A DNA stretch of 64,000 nt from Metabacillus idriensis (GCF_009674765.1 NZ_WKKF01000002.1:620001-684000); one strand, 5' to 3'. Positions 46,222 through 55,857 are shown, counted from the stretch's first letter. Notes: generated from the letters alone by a model not told the origin. Program-made: numbers and translations.

Positions 46222-48225
46222 TTGGTGTTGATCAAAATGGAAAGTATAAAGCAAAAAAGAGGGATGACAGCGGAAGACTTATACAAGCTGAAATCCGTCA
46301 ATGATCCTCAAGTTTCACCGTGCGGCACAAAAGCCGTTTACGTTCAAACATCCATTCATGAAGAAAAACATCAATACATATCGAATCTATTTTTAACTAA
46401 TTTGGAAAAGAATACTTCCAGTCAATGGACATACGGTGAAGGTAAAAACACATCCCCGAGATGGTCTCCTGATGGAAGCAGTCTAGCATTTCTATCAGAC
46501 CGCAATGGACTGAATCAGCTTTTTCTCATGTCTGCAGCAGGCGGGGAGGCTAAAGCCCTCACAAAAGAACATCTATCTGTCTCACAGCCTGTCTGGAGTC
46601 CGGATGGAACGAAAATCCTTGCAGCCATTTCTTTGGCGCCGTCAGACGAATTAGACAAAGAGGATAAGGATGAGAAGAAGCAGCCGGAGCCGCTTGTCGT
46701 GGATGATATGAGGTATAAGTCTGATGCAGCGGGTTTTGTAAAGAATCGTAAAAGACAGCTTGCAATTATAGATGTAAAAACAGGGGAGCTTGAGCTTATC
46801 GGCTCAAGGGAGTTTGATTATAACGACGGAGCCTGGTCCCCAGACGGGAAATCGATTGGGTTTACTTCGAATATGACGGATGATCCCGATCAAACGTTAA
46901 TCTCAGACGTTTTTATTCTATCTTTAGAAACTAACGAGCAGCAGCAGCTGACAAACAGCAATGGATTCTTTGGCAATCTATCCTGGTCGCCAGATGGAAG
47001 CTATTTGTCTTTTCTGGGTCATGAAAAAGAATTCCAAAGTGCAACTTTCTCAAAAATTTGGCTGTACAGCATGAAATCAGGAGAGTTAACGTGCTATTCA
47101 GCTGACTGGGACGTTCACATCAGTGATGCCGTTGTAGCTGATTTTATATCAGGCAGTGTGTATCCAGGCCTTATTTGGACAGAGAACAGCCAGGGATTTT
47201 ATTTTATTTTAACCGATCAGGGCAATACGGGAGTCTATTATGGCTCACTTGAAGGACAAACCCTTCCGGTAAGATTTGAACAGGAGCATGTATACGGATT
47301 ATCGGTTCACACTGGCAGTCATACCGCAGTTCTTGGCATCAGCCGTCCCGATCATCCTGGGGATCTGTATTTCTTTGATTTTAGTACAGGGGAAAATCGT
47401 CAGCTCACAAATGTTAATGAAGAATTCTTGCAGAAAATTGAACTTGCTGTTCCTGAAGCAATAGAGTGGAAGGCAGAAGATGGACTTGAGCTACATGGCT
47501 GGATCATGAAGCCGGCAGGATTTAAGGATGGCGAGAAATACCCGCTCGTTCTTGAAATTCACGGCGGACCCCACGCCATGTATGCCAATACCTATTTCCA
47601 TGAGTTTCAGATGCTTGCTTCAAGCGGGAAAGCCGTCCTCTATACAAATCCTCGGGGAAGCCATGGATATGGACAGCATTTTGTAGATCAGGTTCGCGGT
47701 GATTATGGCGGAAGCGACTATACCGATTTAATGAGTGCAGTAGATTATGCACTTGAAACCTATGATTATATTGATAAAGATCGGTTAGGTGTAACAGGCG
47801 GCAGTTATGGCGGTTTTATGACGAACTGGATTGTGGGTCATACAAACAGGTTTAAAGCAGCTGTCACGCAGCGTTCAATCAGCAACTGGATCAGCTTCTA
47901 CGGAGTGAGTGATATCGGCTACTACTTTACAGAGTGGGAAATCGGCGGAGATCTAATCAATGATTTTGATAAACTCTGGCACCATTCACCGTTAAAATAT
48001 GTCACAAACGTAGAAACGCCTCTTTTGATCCTTCATGGCGAAAAAGACTACCGCTGTCCTGTTGAGCAGGCTGAGCAGCTTTATATCGCATTAAAGCGCC
48101 TGAAAAAAGAAACAAAATTTGTGCGCTTTCCAGAAGCTAACCATGAATTATCCAGAAGCGGGCATCCTAAGCTTCGGATTGACCGGTTAAATCATATCAA
48201 AGGCTGGTTCGACGAGTATCTATAA
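46222..48225 (+). CDS. yuxL: S9-family serine peptidase (acylaminoacyl-peptidase-like) YuxL
   Basis: A prolyl-oligopeptidase-family enzyme of about 660 residues. The first 400 residues are a beta-propeller with repeated WSPDG blades; the C-terminal alpha/beta-hydrolase has Ser in TGGSYGGF (about 530), Asp in LHGEKDYRC and His in EANHELSR. No signal peptide, so a cytoplasmic peptidase. The start is uncertain: TTG 46222, GTG 46225 (best spaced from AGGGA) or ATG 46237. Confidence 0.92.
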   Translation: MVLIKMESIKQKRGMTAEDLYKLKSVNDPQVSPCGTKAVYVQTSIHEEKHQYISNLFLTNLEKNTSSQWTYGEGKNTSPRWSPDGSSLAFLSDRNGLNQLFLMSAAGGEAKALTKEHLSVSQPVWSPDGTKILAAISLAPSDELDKEDKDEKKQPEPLVVDDMRYKSDAAGFVKNRKRQLAIIDVKTGELELIGSREFDYNDGAWSPDGKSIGFTSNMTDDPDQTLISDVFILSLETNEQQQLTNSNGFFGNLSWSPDGSYLSFLGHEKEFQSATFSKIWLYSMKSGELTCYSADWDVHISDAVVADFISGSVYPGLIWTENSQGFYFILTDQGNTGVYYGSLEGQTLPVRFEQEHVYGLSVHTGSHTAVLGISRPDHPGDLYFFDFSTGENRQLTNVNEEFLQKIELAVPEAIEWKAEDGLELHGWIMKPAGFKDGEKYPLVLEIHGGPHAMYANTYFHEFQMLASSGKAVLYTNPRGSHGYGQHFVDQVRGDYGGSDYTDLMSAVDYALETYDYIDKDRLGVTGGSYGGFMTNWIVGHTNRFKAAVTQRSISNWISFYGVSDIGYYFTEWEIGGDLINDFDKLWHHSPLKYVTNVETPLLILHGEKDYRCPVEQAEQLYIALKRLKKETKFVRFPEANHELSRSGHPKLRIDRLNHIKGWFDEYL

Positions 48226-48232
48226 ACAGAAA

Positions 48233-48267
48233 AAAAGATGGTGAGCGGGCTCACCATCTTTTCATTT
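48233..48267 (+). terminator. terminator of yuxL
   Basis: AAAGATGGTGAGC pairs with CTCACCATCTTT. Confidence 0.9.
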
Positions 48268-48273
48268 TAAGAG

Positions 48274-48425
48274 ATAAGAAAGTATAAAGTTTTGCGCTTC
48301 GATGTCTAGCTCCATCGCCCAACTCCTCGGCCAGAACGGAACTGCAAGTAAAGGCAAAAAGCGCCTTTACTTGCAGTTCCTTATCTGTCATGCCTGCGCT
48401 AAACGGGCGCTTGCGCTTTTCTTAT
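48274..48425. repeat. dispersed palindromic element, copy 6 (full length, 152 bp)
   Basis: The cleanest copy. Inverted ends ATAAGAAA / TTTCTTAT; central 18-bp perfect stem, arms 48338-48355 and 48363-48380 (GGAACTGCAAGTAAAGGC and its complement), 7-base loop. Right end overlaps the first base of the nfu stop codon. Confidence 0.95.
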
Positions 48426-48664
48426 TAGAAAACTTGTTCTACTTCCACAACACCCGGAACTTCTTCAAGAAGTGCGCGTTCGATTCCAGCTTTAAGTGTA
48501 ATGGTTGAACTTGGGCAGCTTCCGCAAGCTCCTAAAAGGCGTAATTTTACAATGCCGTCTTCTATATCAACCAGCTCACAATCTCCGCCATCACGAAGCA
48601 AGAATGGACGTAATTTATCTAATACTTCCTGTACTTGTTCTACCATTTGTGTTTCTGTTGTCAA
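48425..48664 (-). CDS. yutI: NifU-like Fe-S scaffold/carrier (YutI)
   Basis: A 79-residue NifU C-terminal domain protein with the cluster-binding GACGSCPSS motif (CxxC about residue 46-49) and [17 protein letters not shown] near the start. It carries Fe-S clusters to targets, complementing SufBCD. TTG 48664 start with AAGGAGT eight bases ahead. Its stop codon abuts a palindromic element. Confidence 0.95.
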   Translation of the reverse strand: MTTETQMVEQVQEVLDKLRPFLLRDGGDCELVDIEDGIVKLRLLGACGSCPSSTITLKAGIERALLEEVPGVVEVEQVF

Positions 48665-48865
48665 AATAATCGACTCCTTCCTTATCCTGCTATTATATTC
48701 AAAAAACCGCTGAAAATCTATTCATATGATTGATGTAATATCTGTTAATGCCACTATTTTAACATATTCCGCGCCGAATAAAAACGGATACTTTCAGCAG
48801 ATAAGTTTTCATGGAAAAAAAACGCTTACTCCCTTACAATGAAACTTAAGAAAAGGGGGAATACG

Positions 48866-49189
48866 ATGAAAAAACAAGTGGAAGTGTGTATTTATGGAGC
48901 TGAAGTACTATGCCCAAGCTGTGTGAATCTCCCCTCATCAAAAGAAACATATGAATGGCTGGAAGCAGCAATTTCAAGGAAATTCCCGCAGCAGCAGTTC
49001 AAAATAGAATATGTCGATGTGTTTGCGCCTCAAGAAAATCCAGAGAAAAAAGGTTTTGCAGAGAAAATCGCAAATGACGAGTATTTTTATCCGTTAGTTG
49101 TCATCGATGGAGTAGTAGTAGGGGAAGGCAATCCGAAACTGAAAACCATTTATGCTGAAATGGAGAAGCATGGGTATGTTTCTGCATAA
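48866..49189 (+). CDS. yuzD: DUF1462-family protein YuzD
   Basis: A 107-residue thioredoxin-like-fold protein with a Cys pair in YGAEVLCPSCVNLPSSKE (about 10-27) and a C-terminal 'YFYPLVVIDGVVVGEGNPKLK'. ATG 48866 follows AAAGGGGGAA; the frame opens at 48839. The CxxC and its place beside the NifU-like gene suggest a thiol or metal role, but function is unknown. Confidence 0.85.
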   Translation: MKKQVEVCIYGAEVLCPSCVNLPSSKETYEWLEAAISRKFPQQQFKIEYVDVFAPQENPEKKGFAEKIANDEYFYPLVVIDGVVVGEGNPKLKTIYAEMEKHGYVSA

Positions 49190-49239
49190 TATTTCTATAT
49201 TTGTTCATTTTAATGACACTTGATGTTAGAAAAACTGCT

Positions 49240-49992
49240 TTACACGTAAACCAGTCTGGATAATCCTTCGATTCCAAGAAAATACGTGTCCGGCATATGA
49301 TTGCCCGCTATGGAGCCTGCTTCAATTGTAAAAGAATACGGAGTTTGAACATGCTTGTAAAAGTATTTCAGCTTTGTCATAGGATTATAAACAAAGACAG
49401 GAGGCAGTTTCGGCACCAGATCGGTGGTGTTGACGAAGCGGATGCTATTCGGAACAAGCCGGTCATAGAGAGCCGCAAACTGCCCGTCTCCTACCCTAGG
49501 AGCCCCATAGTTATACATGACGATAGACCGGAATCCTGCGTTTGCCGCTGCATCGGCAGCGTGAAGAACAGCTAGTGCTCCCCCAAGACTATGCCCGGTA
49601 ATAAAGAGATTTTTCTTTTTTGAGAGGGCTGAATACGTTTGGAAGATTTCGTCCCGGCACTGGGAATAGATCGACTGAAATCCCTGATGCACGAGGCCGC
49701 CGTTTTGAATATAGGGATAAGGAGTCTGGTGGATGGTGGCATCGGCGATCCAGTCTGCATCCGATTGTGTACCCCGGAATGCAATCACCACTGCATCGTC
49801 TGATTCGAGGATAAATCCGAACCATTCCATGACGCCGTTTGCGCTGGATTTGAAAGATTTTACCAGCTTGAATCCCGGAACAGGTTCCACCGGACCATTG
49901 TTTAAAAACTGGCGGTATGAATATACACACATATGGAGGAGAAATTCCACAAGATCTTTATTGTAAAAAGGTTTTCGTCTTGGCATATACAT
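49240..49992 (-). CDS. class 3 lipase-like alpha/beta hydrolase
   Basis: A 250-residue lipase-3 family protein. The nucleophile elbow is ITGHSLGGALA (Ser about 134), preceded by 'AVVIAFRGTQSDADWIAD' (the usual FRGT-D motif), with Asp in TDLVPKLP and a late His in IAGNHMPDTY. No signal peptide is evident, so a cytoplasmic or non-classically exported lipase. ATG 49992 is behind GAGGTG. Divergent from a short ORF. Confidence 0.85.
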   Translation of the reverse strand: MYMPRRKPFYNKDLVEFLLHMCVYSYRQFLNNGPVEPVPGFKLVKSFKSSANGVMEWFGFILESDDAVVIAFRGTQSDADWIADATIHQTPYPYIQNGGLVHQGFQSIYSQCRDEIFQTYSALSKKKNLFITGHSLGGALAVLHAADAAANAGFRSIVMYNYGAPRVGDGQFAALYDRLVPNSIRFVNTTDLVPKLPPVFVYNPMTKLKYFYKHVQTPYSFTIEAGSIAGNHMPDTYFLGIEGLSRLVYV

Positions 49993-50068
49993 CTTCCACA
50001 CCTCGCAGCAATAGGCTTATGCACTATCATACGCATGGAACGTAAAGAAGTGCCTGTATGGAAAATCG

Positions 50069-50257
50069 TTGAAAATACGTAATAAAGGATCTGTTGTAAA
50101 AGAGTATCAGCAACGATTAATCGTCCATGGTTACACAGTTCCAAATATGCGAGCCGAGTTTGAAGCGGTGCTGAAAGAAGGCAAATGGTCATACACATTT
50201 ATTCCTGAAAATGAAGAAAAGGGGCTGTCCGGAAAATCAGTGAATACTGACTTTTGA
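50069..50257 (+). CDS. possible 62-residue protein
   Basis: A TTG-started frame with weak ribosome binding site (TGGAAAA). The first 50 residues look protein-like (KEYQQRLIVHGYTVPNMRAEF), but the last 14 codons run through a strong hairpin (50221-50272). Either a real gene whose end overlaps its terminator, or chance. Not recognised. Confidence 0.35.
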   Translation: MKIRNKGSVVKEYQQRLIVHGYTVPNMRAEFEAVLKEGKWSYTFIPENEEKGLSGKSVNTDF

Positions 50258-50272
50258 CAGCCTCTTTTTTAA
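50221..50272 (+). terminator. terminator-like hairpin
   Basis: GGGGCTGTC pairs with GACAGCCTC, with inner AAAATCAGT/ACTGACTTTT, then T6. Similar 'aggctgtc' hairpins are, from memory, common in Bacillus. Confidence 0.8.
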
Positions 50273-50349
50273 AGAAAAACAGTGAAAATATACAAAAAAA
50301 ATCGTCTCTATTAGTAGCCTGGCTGCTTTCAGTTAAAAAAGAACAAATA

Positions 50350-50400
50350 AAAAAAAGCAGGACGGAAAAACTGGTTATTTTTCCGTCCTGCTTTTTTTTT
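50350..50400. terminator. strong bidirectional terminator
   Basis: AAAAAAGCAGGACGGAAAAA pairs almost fully with TTTTTCCGTCCTGCTTTTTT; A and T runs on both strands. Serves yutJ on the minus strand. Confidence 0.9.
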
Positions 50401-50428
50401 AGGAACTTATTGAAGAGCCCCTTTTTAT

Positions 50429-51496
50429 TTATCCATTATGATACTTATACATCCATAGAATTCCTGACTTAAGCAAACGCGGAACTCGTCCAATAAGCGG
50501 CCGGTCATTCACAAGGCCGAAACCATGTTTCTTTCCAAGCGACCCAAGTACTCCTTTAAGCTTAAAGGCAGGGAAGTCCTGAGGCAGTTCTTCTCCATTC
50601 CACTTTTTAAGCAGAACTTGAACAATTTGTTCAGCTTGAGCTTCGGCAAGCTGAGCACTTGGTGCATGAGGAAGACTTGCGCAGTCTCCAACAACGAATG
50701 CATCTTCATGATGCGGAAGGTGATGCTGTTTTGTCAGGACGACACGTCCCTGTGGATCTTTGTCTACTGGAAGATCTCTGACGACTTTATTTGGCTGAAT
50801 GCCTGCAGTCCATACGATGGCATCGTAAGAGACAGGCTCATCATGATTATATAGAACGTTTTGTTCTACTTTTGTCACGTTAGCACTGTTGATGATGGTT
50901 ACTCCATGATCTTCAAACCAGCCTTGAACATATTTGCTCAAACGTTCTGGAAAACTGGAAAGAATGTTTTTGCCCCGGTCATAAAGTGTAATTTTAAGAT
51001 CTTTTCGGCTTTCTCTGAGTTCACTCGCAAGCTCAACTCCGCTGAGTCCTGCGCCAACGATTGCAACAGAAGCACCGCCGCTTAAGTTATTAAGAAGCTG
51101 ATACGTTTCTCTTGATTGATCGATTGTCTGGATGCTGTGTGTAAACTCTTTTGCACCCGGAACATTATGATACTTGTCCTCGCAGCCTAATCCGATAATA
51201 AGATCATCATATGAAATCGGTTCCTGATTATTCAGGTGAACTTTTTTTTCTTCAAGATCAACTGAAGTGATTTCCCCGAATGTTAAGTGCAAACGCTCAT
51301 GCTCTGGAAAATCTACGCGGATGTGATGGTCTGAAATCGTTCCCGCAGCAAGTGCGTAATATTCCGTTTTTAAACAATGATAGGGATTTTTATCTATGAG
51401 TGTAATTTGCACATCTTCAGGCAGCTGACCTGGAAGAAGTCGATGAAGGACGCGCATGCCGCCGTATCCACCGCCAAGAATAACTAAGTTCTTCAT
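50429..51496 (-). CDS. yutJ: NADH dehydrogenase-like protein YutJ (NDH-2 family)
   Basis: A 355-residue FAD-binding pyridine-nucleotide oxidoreductase. FAD loop GGGYGGM (residues 8-14), NAD loop VGAGLSGVELASEL (about 148-161) and FAD motif VVGDCASLPHAP near 270. Shorter at the C-terminus than YumB (58.7 kb), with less of the membrane-anchor region, so quinone reduction is not certain. Monocistronic. Confidence 0.9.
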   Translation of the reverse strand: MKNLVILGGGYGGMRVLHRLLPGQLPEDVQITLIDKNPYHCLKTEYYALAAGTISDHHIRVDFPEHERLHLTFGEITSVDLEEKKVHLNNQEPISYDDLIIGLGCEDKYHNVPGAKEFTHSIQTIDQSRETYQLLNNLSGGASVAIVGAGLSGVELASELRESRKDLKITLYDRGKNILSSFPERLSKYVQGWFEDHGVTIINSANVTKVEQNVLYNHDEPVSYDAIVWTAGIQPNKVVRDLPVDKDPQGRVVLTKQHHLPHHEDAFVVGDCASLPHAPSAQLAEAQAEQIVQVLLKKWNGEELPQDFPAFKLKGVLGSLGKKHGFGLVNDRPLIGRVPRLLKSGILWMYKYHNG

Positions 51497-51785
51497 TGCA
51501 GATTCCCCTTTTTCTCCTCTTAAAGTGAGTAATATTCTTATCTATAGGTTAATTCAGTGATTAAGAAAACCTTTGCAATATGCCATCTAAAAGTATAACG
51601 AATTTGATGATAAACCACAATATGTTATGAAAAAGTCATCTATTAATCTGTTAACCCGCTTATTAGTAAATCACTTTCATGAAAATGTGTTGGTATTTAT
51701 GAAAAAAGTATAACATAAAACGTTAATTATTGACGATAGTACATAGAAAGAGGTAGCATAGGATTGCAGGTGTGAGGTGATGAAG

Positions 51786-52022
51786 TTGAAACCGATAATA
51801 GAATTTTGTATAAGCAATTTAGCGAACGGTTCACAAGCTGCTTTGGAAAAGTTAGAAAAAGATCCTAATCTGGACATTATTGAATACGGATGTCTTGGAT
51901 ATTGCGGAAAATGCTATGCTTCTCTTTATGCCCTTGTAAACGGTGAGGTTGTAACTGGGGAATCATCTGAAGAGTTAGTTAAAAACATATATGATTACTT
52001 GGATGAGAATCCTATGTTCTAG
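51786..52022 (+). CDS. yuzB: YuzB-family protein (DUF1450, UPF0349)
   Basis: A 78-residue protein with '[14 protein letters not shown]' and '[22 protein letters not shown]', giving four Cys (C-x27ish-C-x3-C-x2-C) able to bind a metal or cluster. TTG 51786 is chosen: it gives the family N-terminus and stands behind GAGGTGA; GTG 51777 and ATG 51780 are in that site. Terminator follows. Confidence 0.88.
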   Translation: MKPIIEFCISNLANGSQAALEKLEKDPNLDIIEYGCLGYCGKCYASLYALVNGEVVTGESSEELVKNIYDYLDENPMF

Positions 52023-52023
52023 G

Positions 52024-52054
52024 AAAACGCGTACACTCAGTACGCGTTTTTTTA
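52024..52054 (+). terminator. terminator of yuzB
   Basis: AAAACGCGTAC pairs with GTACGCGTTTT around a 5-base loop, T7. Confidence 0.93.
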
Positions 52055-52081
52055 CTGTTTAGGAAATTAAATAAGGTAATG

Positions 52082-52190
52082 GTTGTGGATAATGAAATAA
52101 AGTTATCTACGGCAAGCTCCAGCGCCTAGATCCTCGGTCAGAACGAATCCGCCTGTCGAATCAGAGCAAGGCGCTTTCGTTTTTCTTATG
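52082..52190. repeat. dispersed palindromic element, copy 7
   Basis: Left part matches copy 5 (GGTTGTGGATAATGAAAT); the central hairpin is deleted. The right end AAGGCGCTTTCGTTTTTCTT runs into the 3' end of the DUF2225 reading frame and supplies its last codons. Confidence 0.8.
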
Positions 52191-52884
52191 TACCGTCCAC
52201 TTTTGCTTCATTTCCCTCATTTCGCTCCATCTGTCTTTTGCCATTTCGACGATCACTTTTTCCTCAGTGTTTTTTTGTTTTTCAATGACTTTTGAAAAGT
52301 AGAGTGCGGCCTGTGATTCATCATTTGATCTTCTGCTCAGTTCACCTATTAAATAGAGAACTTTCATTTCAGTTAAATGTGTGCCAGAGAAATCATCATT
52401 TATATAAGAAGCGATATATTCCTCTAAGGCTAATTTAAGAAAGCGATTCTCCTGTAATACCATCTGCTCCGTCCGGTAGAGCCAGGCAAGCCTTAAATAA
52501 AGTCCCCCCCATTGAAACGTGTTTTTCTTTTTTCAATACTCCTGAATAAATAGCAAGCTTGTATGTATGAATGGCATCTTTAACACTTCTCTTTTTGCAG
52601 AAATTCATGCTCCCCCAGTTTGCGCGTATCTTATTATTGATTATTTCCTCTGTTCTAAAAGGAAAAACAGGAGAGAATTCTTCTGACATTGAAAAACCGC
52701 AGGCAGGACACACATTTACATAGTAAAGAAGAGGACTGAATTCATTTTTACTATAATAAGAACAAAAATCAGTGTCATGATTGACCGCGAGTATGAAGCC
52801 TCTTTTTACTTTTTTTGTTGTATAGGTATGTTTGCAAATTGGACAATCTATATTCTTATCATATAGGAAATCAAGCTTATTCAT
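52161..52884 (-). pseudogene. DUF2225-family protein, frameshifted in a G7 run
   Basis: Two overlapping frames (52435-52884, 149 residues; 52161-52463, 100 residues) together make one DUF2225 protein. The first part has two CxxC pairs (CPICKHTY; VCPACGFS), likely zinc ligands. In-frame reading is restored if the run of seven Cs at 52504-52510 had six: the text then reads SMGGLYLRLAWLYRTEQMVLQENRF. So a one-base insertion, either a true mutation or phase switch, or a sequencing error. The last codons come from a repeat element. Family function unknown. Confidence 0.85.
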
Positions 52885-53128
52885 ATAGTGTTCCTCCCAT
52901 TAGTAAAACAGGGTAAATTGTAATGAAATCATACCATACATATAGGTATAAAGTATCATGAAATGGTAAATAGCCTTTTTTGAATAACTAAATCCATTCA
53001 GATGCAACCTAAGTTTGTGCAACTAGTTAATTTGTCGGAAAATATCATTATTTGTCACAATGATATAGACATACCCGCTATCGCCTGTTATTTTAGACAC
53101 ATCAAAAACGATTGACTGAGGTGAAGAA

Positions 53129-54352
53129 ATGATCAATTTTTTATGGGGGCTAATGGGAATTGCAGTCCTTTTTGCCATCGCTTTTCTCCTATCGGAACGA
53201 AAAAGTCATATTAAAGTCCGCACGATTCTTGGCGGCCTTGCCATTCAGCTTTTATTTGCATTTCTGGTATTAAAATGGGAGCCTGGAACGAGAGCTTTTA
53301 AAGGGCTGACAGAATCTGTACAGAACCTTGTAGGTTATGCCAGTGAAGGGATTGGATTTCTATTTGGTTCACTTGGAGATCCATCACAGCCAACAGGCTT
53401 TATCTTCGCATTTAATGTTCTGACAATCATTATTTTCTTTTCTTCGTTAATTTCTGTTTTATATCATATTGGGGTTATGCAGTGGATTATCAGAATCTTA
53501 GGCGGCGGTTTATCGAAATTACTAGGGACAAGTAAAGCAGAATCGCTTTCTGCTGCTGCTAATATCTTTGTAGGGCAAACGGAAGCTCCTTTGGTCATTA
53601 AACCGTACATAGCAAAAATGACAAAATCAGAATTGTTCGCTGTCATGACAGGGGGTCTTGCTTCTGTTGCGGGATCTGTACTGTTCGGATATGCTGCTCT
53701 TGGAGTTCCTCTTGAGTACTTGCTTGCTGCAAGTTTCATGGCTGCGCCTGCAGGGCTTATTATGGCAAAAATGCTTATTCCGGAAACGGAAATGCCTGAA
53801 ACGATGGAAGGCGTTAAGATGGAAAGTGATGAAGATACTGCAAATGTAATTGATGCTGCTGCAAAGGGAGCATCTGTAGGACTTCAGCTTGCCTTGAATG
53901 TTGGGGCGATGCTTTTAGCTTTTATCGCTTTGATAGCACTTTTAAACGGAATCCTTGGTTTTATCGGAGGGATTTTTGGAGCTTCTAACTTAACACTTGA
54001 ATACATTCTTGGGTTTGTCTTTGCACCTCTTGCCTTTATCATCGGAGTTCCTTGGGAAGAAGCTGTGAAGGCAGGAAGCTTTATCGGTCAAAAGCTGGTA
54101 CTGAATGAGTTTGTTGCCTATTCAAATTTTGCACCGCAGCTTGATGCGCTGTCAGATAAAACGGTAGCTATCATAAGCTTTGCACTTTGCGGATTTGCCA
54201 ACCTGTCATCTATTGCCATTTTGCTTGGAGGACTTGGCGGGATGGCTCCAAGCCGCCGTCAGGATATTGCACGGCTTGGTTTTAAAGCAATAGCTGCAGG
54301 AACACTTGCCAACCTTTTAAGTGCGGCAATTGCAGGGATGTTTATGTTTTAA
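53129..54352 (+). CDS. nupG: concentrative nucleoside transporter (NupC/CNT family)
   Basis: A 407-residue CNT-family permease with about ten membrane segments. Diagnostic: '[29 protein letters not shown]' (about 150-178) and '[10 protein letters not shown]' near 330, '[20 protein letters not shown]' near 352. Brings in nucleosides with protons or sodium. B. subtilis NupG (YutK), a purine nucleoside transporter, lies here; I saw no clear PurR box. ATG 53129 behind GAGGTGA. Confidence 0.9.
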   Translation: MINFLWGLMGIAVLFAIAFLLSERKSHIKVRTILGGLAIQLLFAFLVLKWEPGTRAFKGLTESVQNLVGYASEGIGFLFGSLGDPSQPTGFIFAFNVLTIIIFFSSLISVLYHIGVMQWIIRILGGGLSKLLGTSKAESLSAAANIFVGQTEAPLVIKPYIAKMTKSELFAVMTGGLASVAGSVLFGYAALGVPLEYLLAASFMAAPAGLIMAKMLIPETEMPETMEGVKMESDEDTANVIDAAAKGASVGLQLALNVGAMLLAFIALIALLNGILGFIGGIFGASNLTLEYILGFVFAPLAFIIGVPWEEAVKAGSFIGQKLVLNEFVAYSNFAPQLDALSDKTVAIISFALCGFANLSSIAILLGGLGGMAPSRRQDIARLGFKAIAAGTLANLLSAAIAGMFMF

Positions 54353-54371
54353 TCATAGTAGGATCACGAAT

Positions 54372-54407
54372 AAAAGCTCCCTGCACCAAAGCAGGGAGCT
54401 TTTATTA
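54372..54407 (+). terminator. terminator of nupG
   Basis: AAAAGCTCCCTGC pairs with GCAGGGAGCTTTT. Confidence 0.93.
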
Positions 54408-54491
54408 TCTATAACAAACGGGGGATATTTCTATTGTGATCCTGTTTCCAGCATTTTATACTTATAAAAAGAAAAAAAGAGGGAGAACAGT

Positions 54492-55352
54492 ATGAAACAA
54501 TTCCGATTTACTAAAATGCATGCACTCGGCAACAATTATATATATGTAAATATGTTTGAAGAACAAATTGAAGAATCAATGCTTCCTCAGCTTGCAAAAG
54601 AAGTATCGAATGTATTTACCGGCATCGGATCAGATGGAATGATCTTAATTTGTCCATCTGAGAAAGCGTCAGTAAAGATGAGGATTTTCAACAGTGATGG
54701 GTCAGAAGGGAAAAACTGCGGAAATGGTCTTCGCTGCGTTGCGAAATATGCATTTGAGAATAAACTGATAGAAAAGAAAGAATTTTCGATTGAAACACTC
54801 TCGGGTTTGGTTCATGCTAGGCTTGAAGTGGAAGATGGCGAAGTCAGCAGAGTAACAATCAATATGGGTCAGCCTAAGCTTAATCGGGCTGAAATTCCTA
54901 TGGCTGGCACTCCTGATGAAAAAGTCATAAACGAACAGCTTGAATTTGACGGCAGTGTCTATCATGCTACAGCCGTTTCAATGGGGAATCCGCATCTAAT
55001 ATTTTATGTGGACAGCATTGAATCAGCGCCAGTATTAACACTTGGACCAAGAGTTGAGAAAGATCCCCTTTTTCCTGATTGCATCAATGTTGAGTTTGTT
55101 GAAGTGGCAGCGGAAAATGAACTTCACTTCAGAGTGTGGGAAAGAGGTTCCGGTGTTACTCAGGCATGCGGTACAGGTGCTTGTGCAGCCGTTGTCTCTT
55201 CTGTTCTTAATGGGCATACGAAAAGAGGGCTGGATACAACTGTCCACCTTGCTGGAGGAGATCTTCTGATCAACTGGACCAAAGAGGGTAATGTTTTAAT
55301 GACAGGTCCTGCAGAGGTTATTTGTACAGGGGTCTACTTCTACGACAAATAG
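54492..55352 (+). CDS. dapF: diaminopimelate epimerase
   Basis: A 286-residue cofactor-free epimerase making meso-diaminopimelate from the LL form for lysine and peptidoglycan. The two catalytic Cys are in [11 protein letters not shown] (about 77) and [10 protein letters not shown] (about 221). Start ATG behind AGAGGGAG. Monocistronic between nupG and yutM. Confidence 0.97.
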   Translation: MKQFRFTKMHALGNNYIYVNMFEEQIEESMLPQLAKEVSNVFTGIGSDGMILICPSEKASVKMRIFNSDGSEGKNCGNGLRCVAKYAFENKLIEKKEFSIETLSGLVHARLEVEDGEVSRVTINMGQPKLNRAEIPMAGTPDEKVINEQLEFDGSVYHATAVSMGNPHLIFYVDSIESAPVLTLGPRVEKDPLFPDCINVEFVEVAAENELHFRVWERGSGVTQACGTGACAAVVSSVLNGHTKRGLDTTVHLAGGDLLINWTKEGNVLMTGPAEVICTGVYFYDK

Positions 55353-55437
55353 CAAAGTGTTTCATTTGAGAGTTCCAAATAGAAAGGGTATACTTACTGT
55401 ATAGCCTTTGGATGATTGGCAAAGGAGGAACAAGAAA

Positions 55438-55800
55438 ATGAATGATTTTGTACTAATTACTGAAGCGGCAGCTTATCAGATAAAAGATATGATGAAAGAA
55501 AACGGTGAAGAGCAGGCTTTTCTGCGCGTTGGTGTGAAAGGCGGCGGCTGCAGCGGTTTATCGTACGGCATGGGTTTTGAACAAGAACCGAATGATGACG
55601 ACACTCAATTTGAAGTGCATGGCATCAAAGTGCTTGTTGATAAAGAAAGCTCCCTTATTTTAAAAGGGACAAAAATTGATTTTAAAGAGTCCCTTATGGG
55701 CGGCGGATTCACGATTGATAATCCCAATGCCATTGCTTCATGCGGATGCGGTTCATCTTTTAGAACGGCTTCGAATACAGGTACTCCTGAAGAGTGCTGA
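55438..55800 (+). CDS. yutM: HesB/IscA-family Fe-S carrier (A-type) YutM
   Basis: A 120-residue A-type carrier with the three conserved cysteines: GGGCSGLSYG (about 37) and CGCGSSF (about 102-104). It passes Fe-S clusters from SUF to client proteins. ATG 55438 follows AAAGGAGG; the frame opens at 55408. Bidirectional terminator follows. Confidence 0.94.
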   Translation: MNDFVLITEAAAYQIKDMMKENGEEQAFLRVGVKGGGCSGLSYGMGFEQEPNDDDTQFEVHGIKVLVDKESSLILKGTKIDFKESLMGGGFTIDNPNAIASCGCGSSFRTASNTGTPEEC

Positions 55801-55809
55801 TTGTAACAG

Positions 55810-55857
55810 AAAAAGACATTTCATTAGCCTGAAGCTAGTGAAGTGTCTTTTTTTCTT
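55810..55857. terminator. bidirectional terminator
   Basis: AAAGACATTTCATTAGC pairs with GCTAGTGAAGTGTCTTT (wobbles), between convergent genes. Confidence 0.85.

Noticed and set aside
48274-48425. Classical insertion sequence or MITE with target duplication
   Set aside because: Inverted ends are present, but I could not find a clear flanking duplication and no related transposase is in the window, so it is listed only as a repeat.
52989-53128. PurR box upstream of nupG
   Set aside because: No pair of PurBox-like motifs with acceptable match or spacing was visible.
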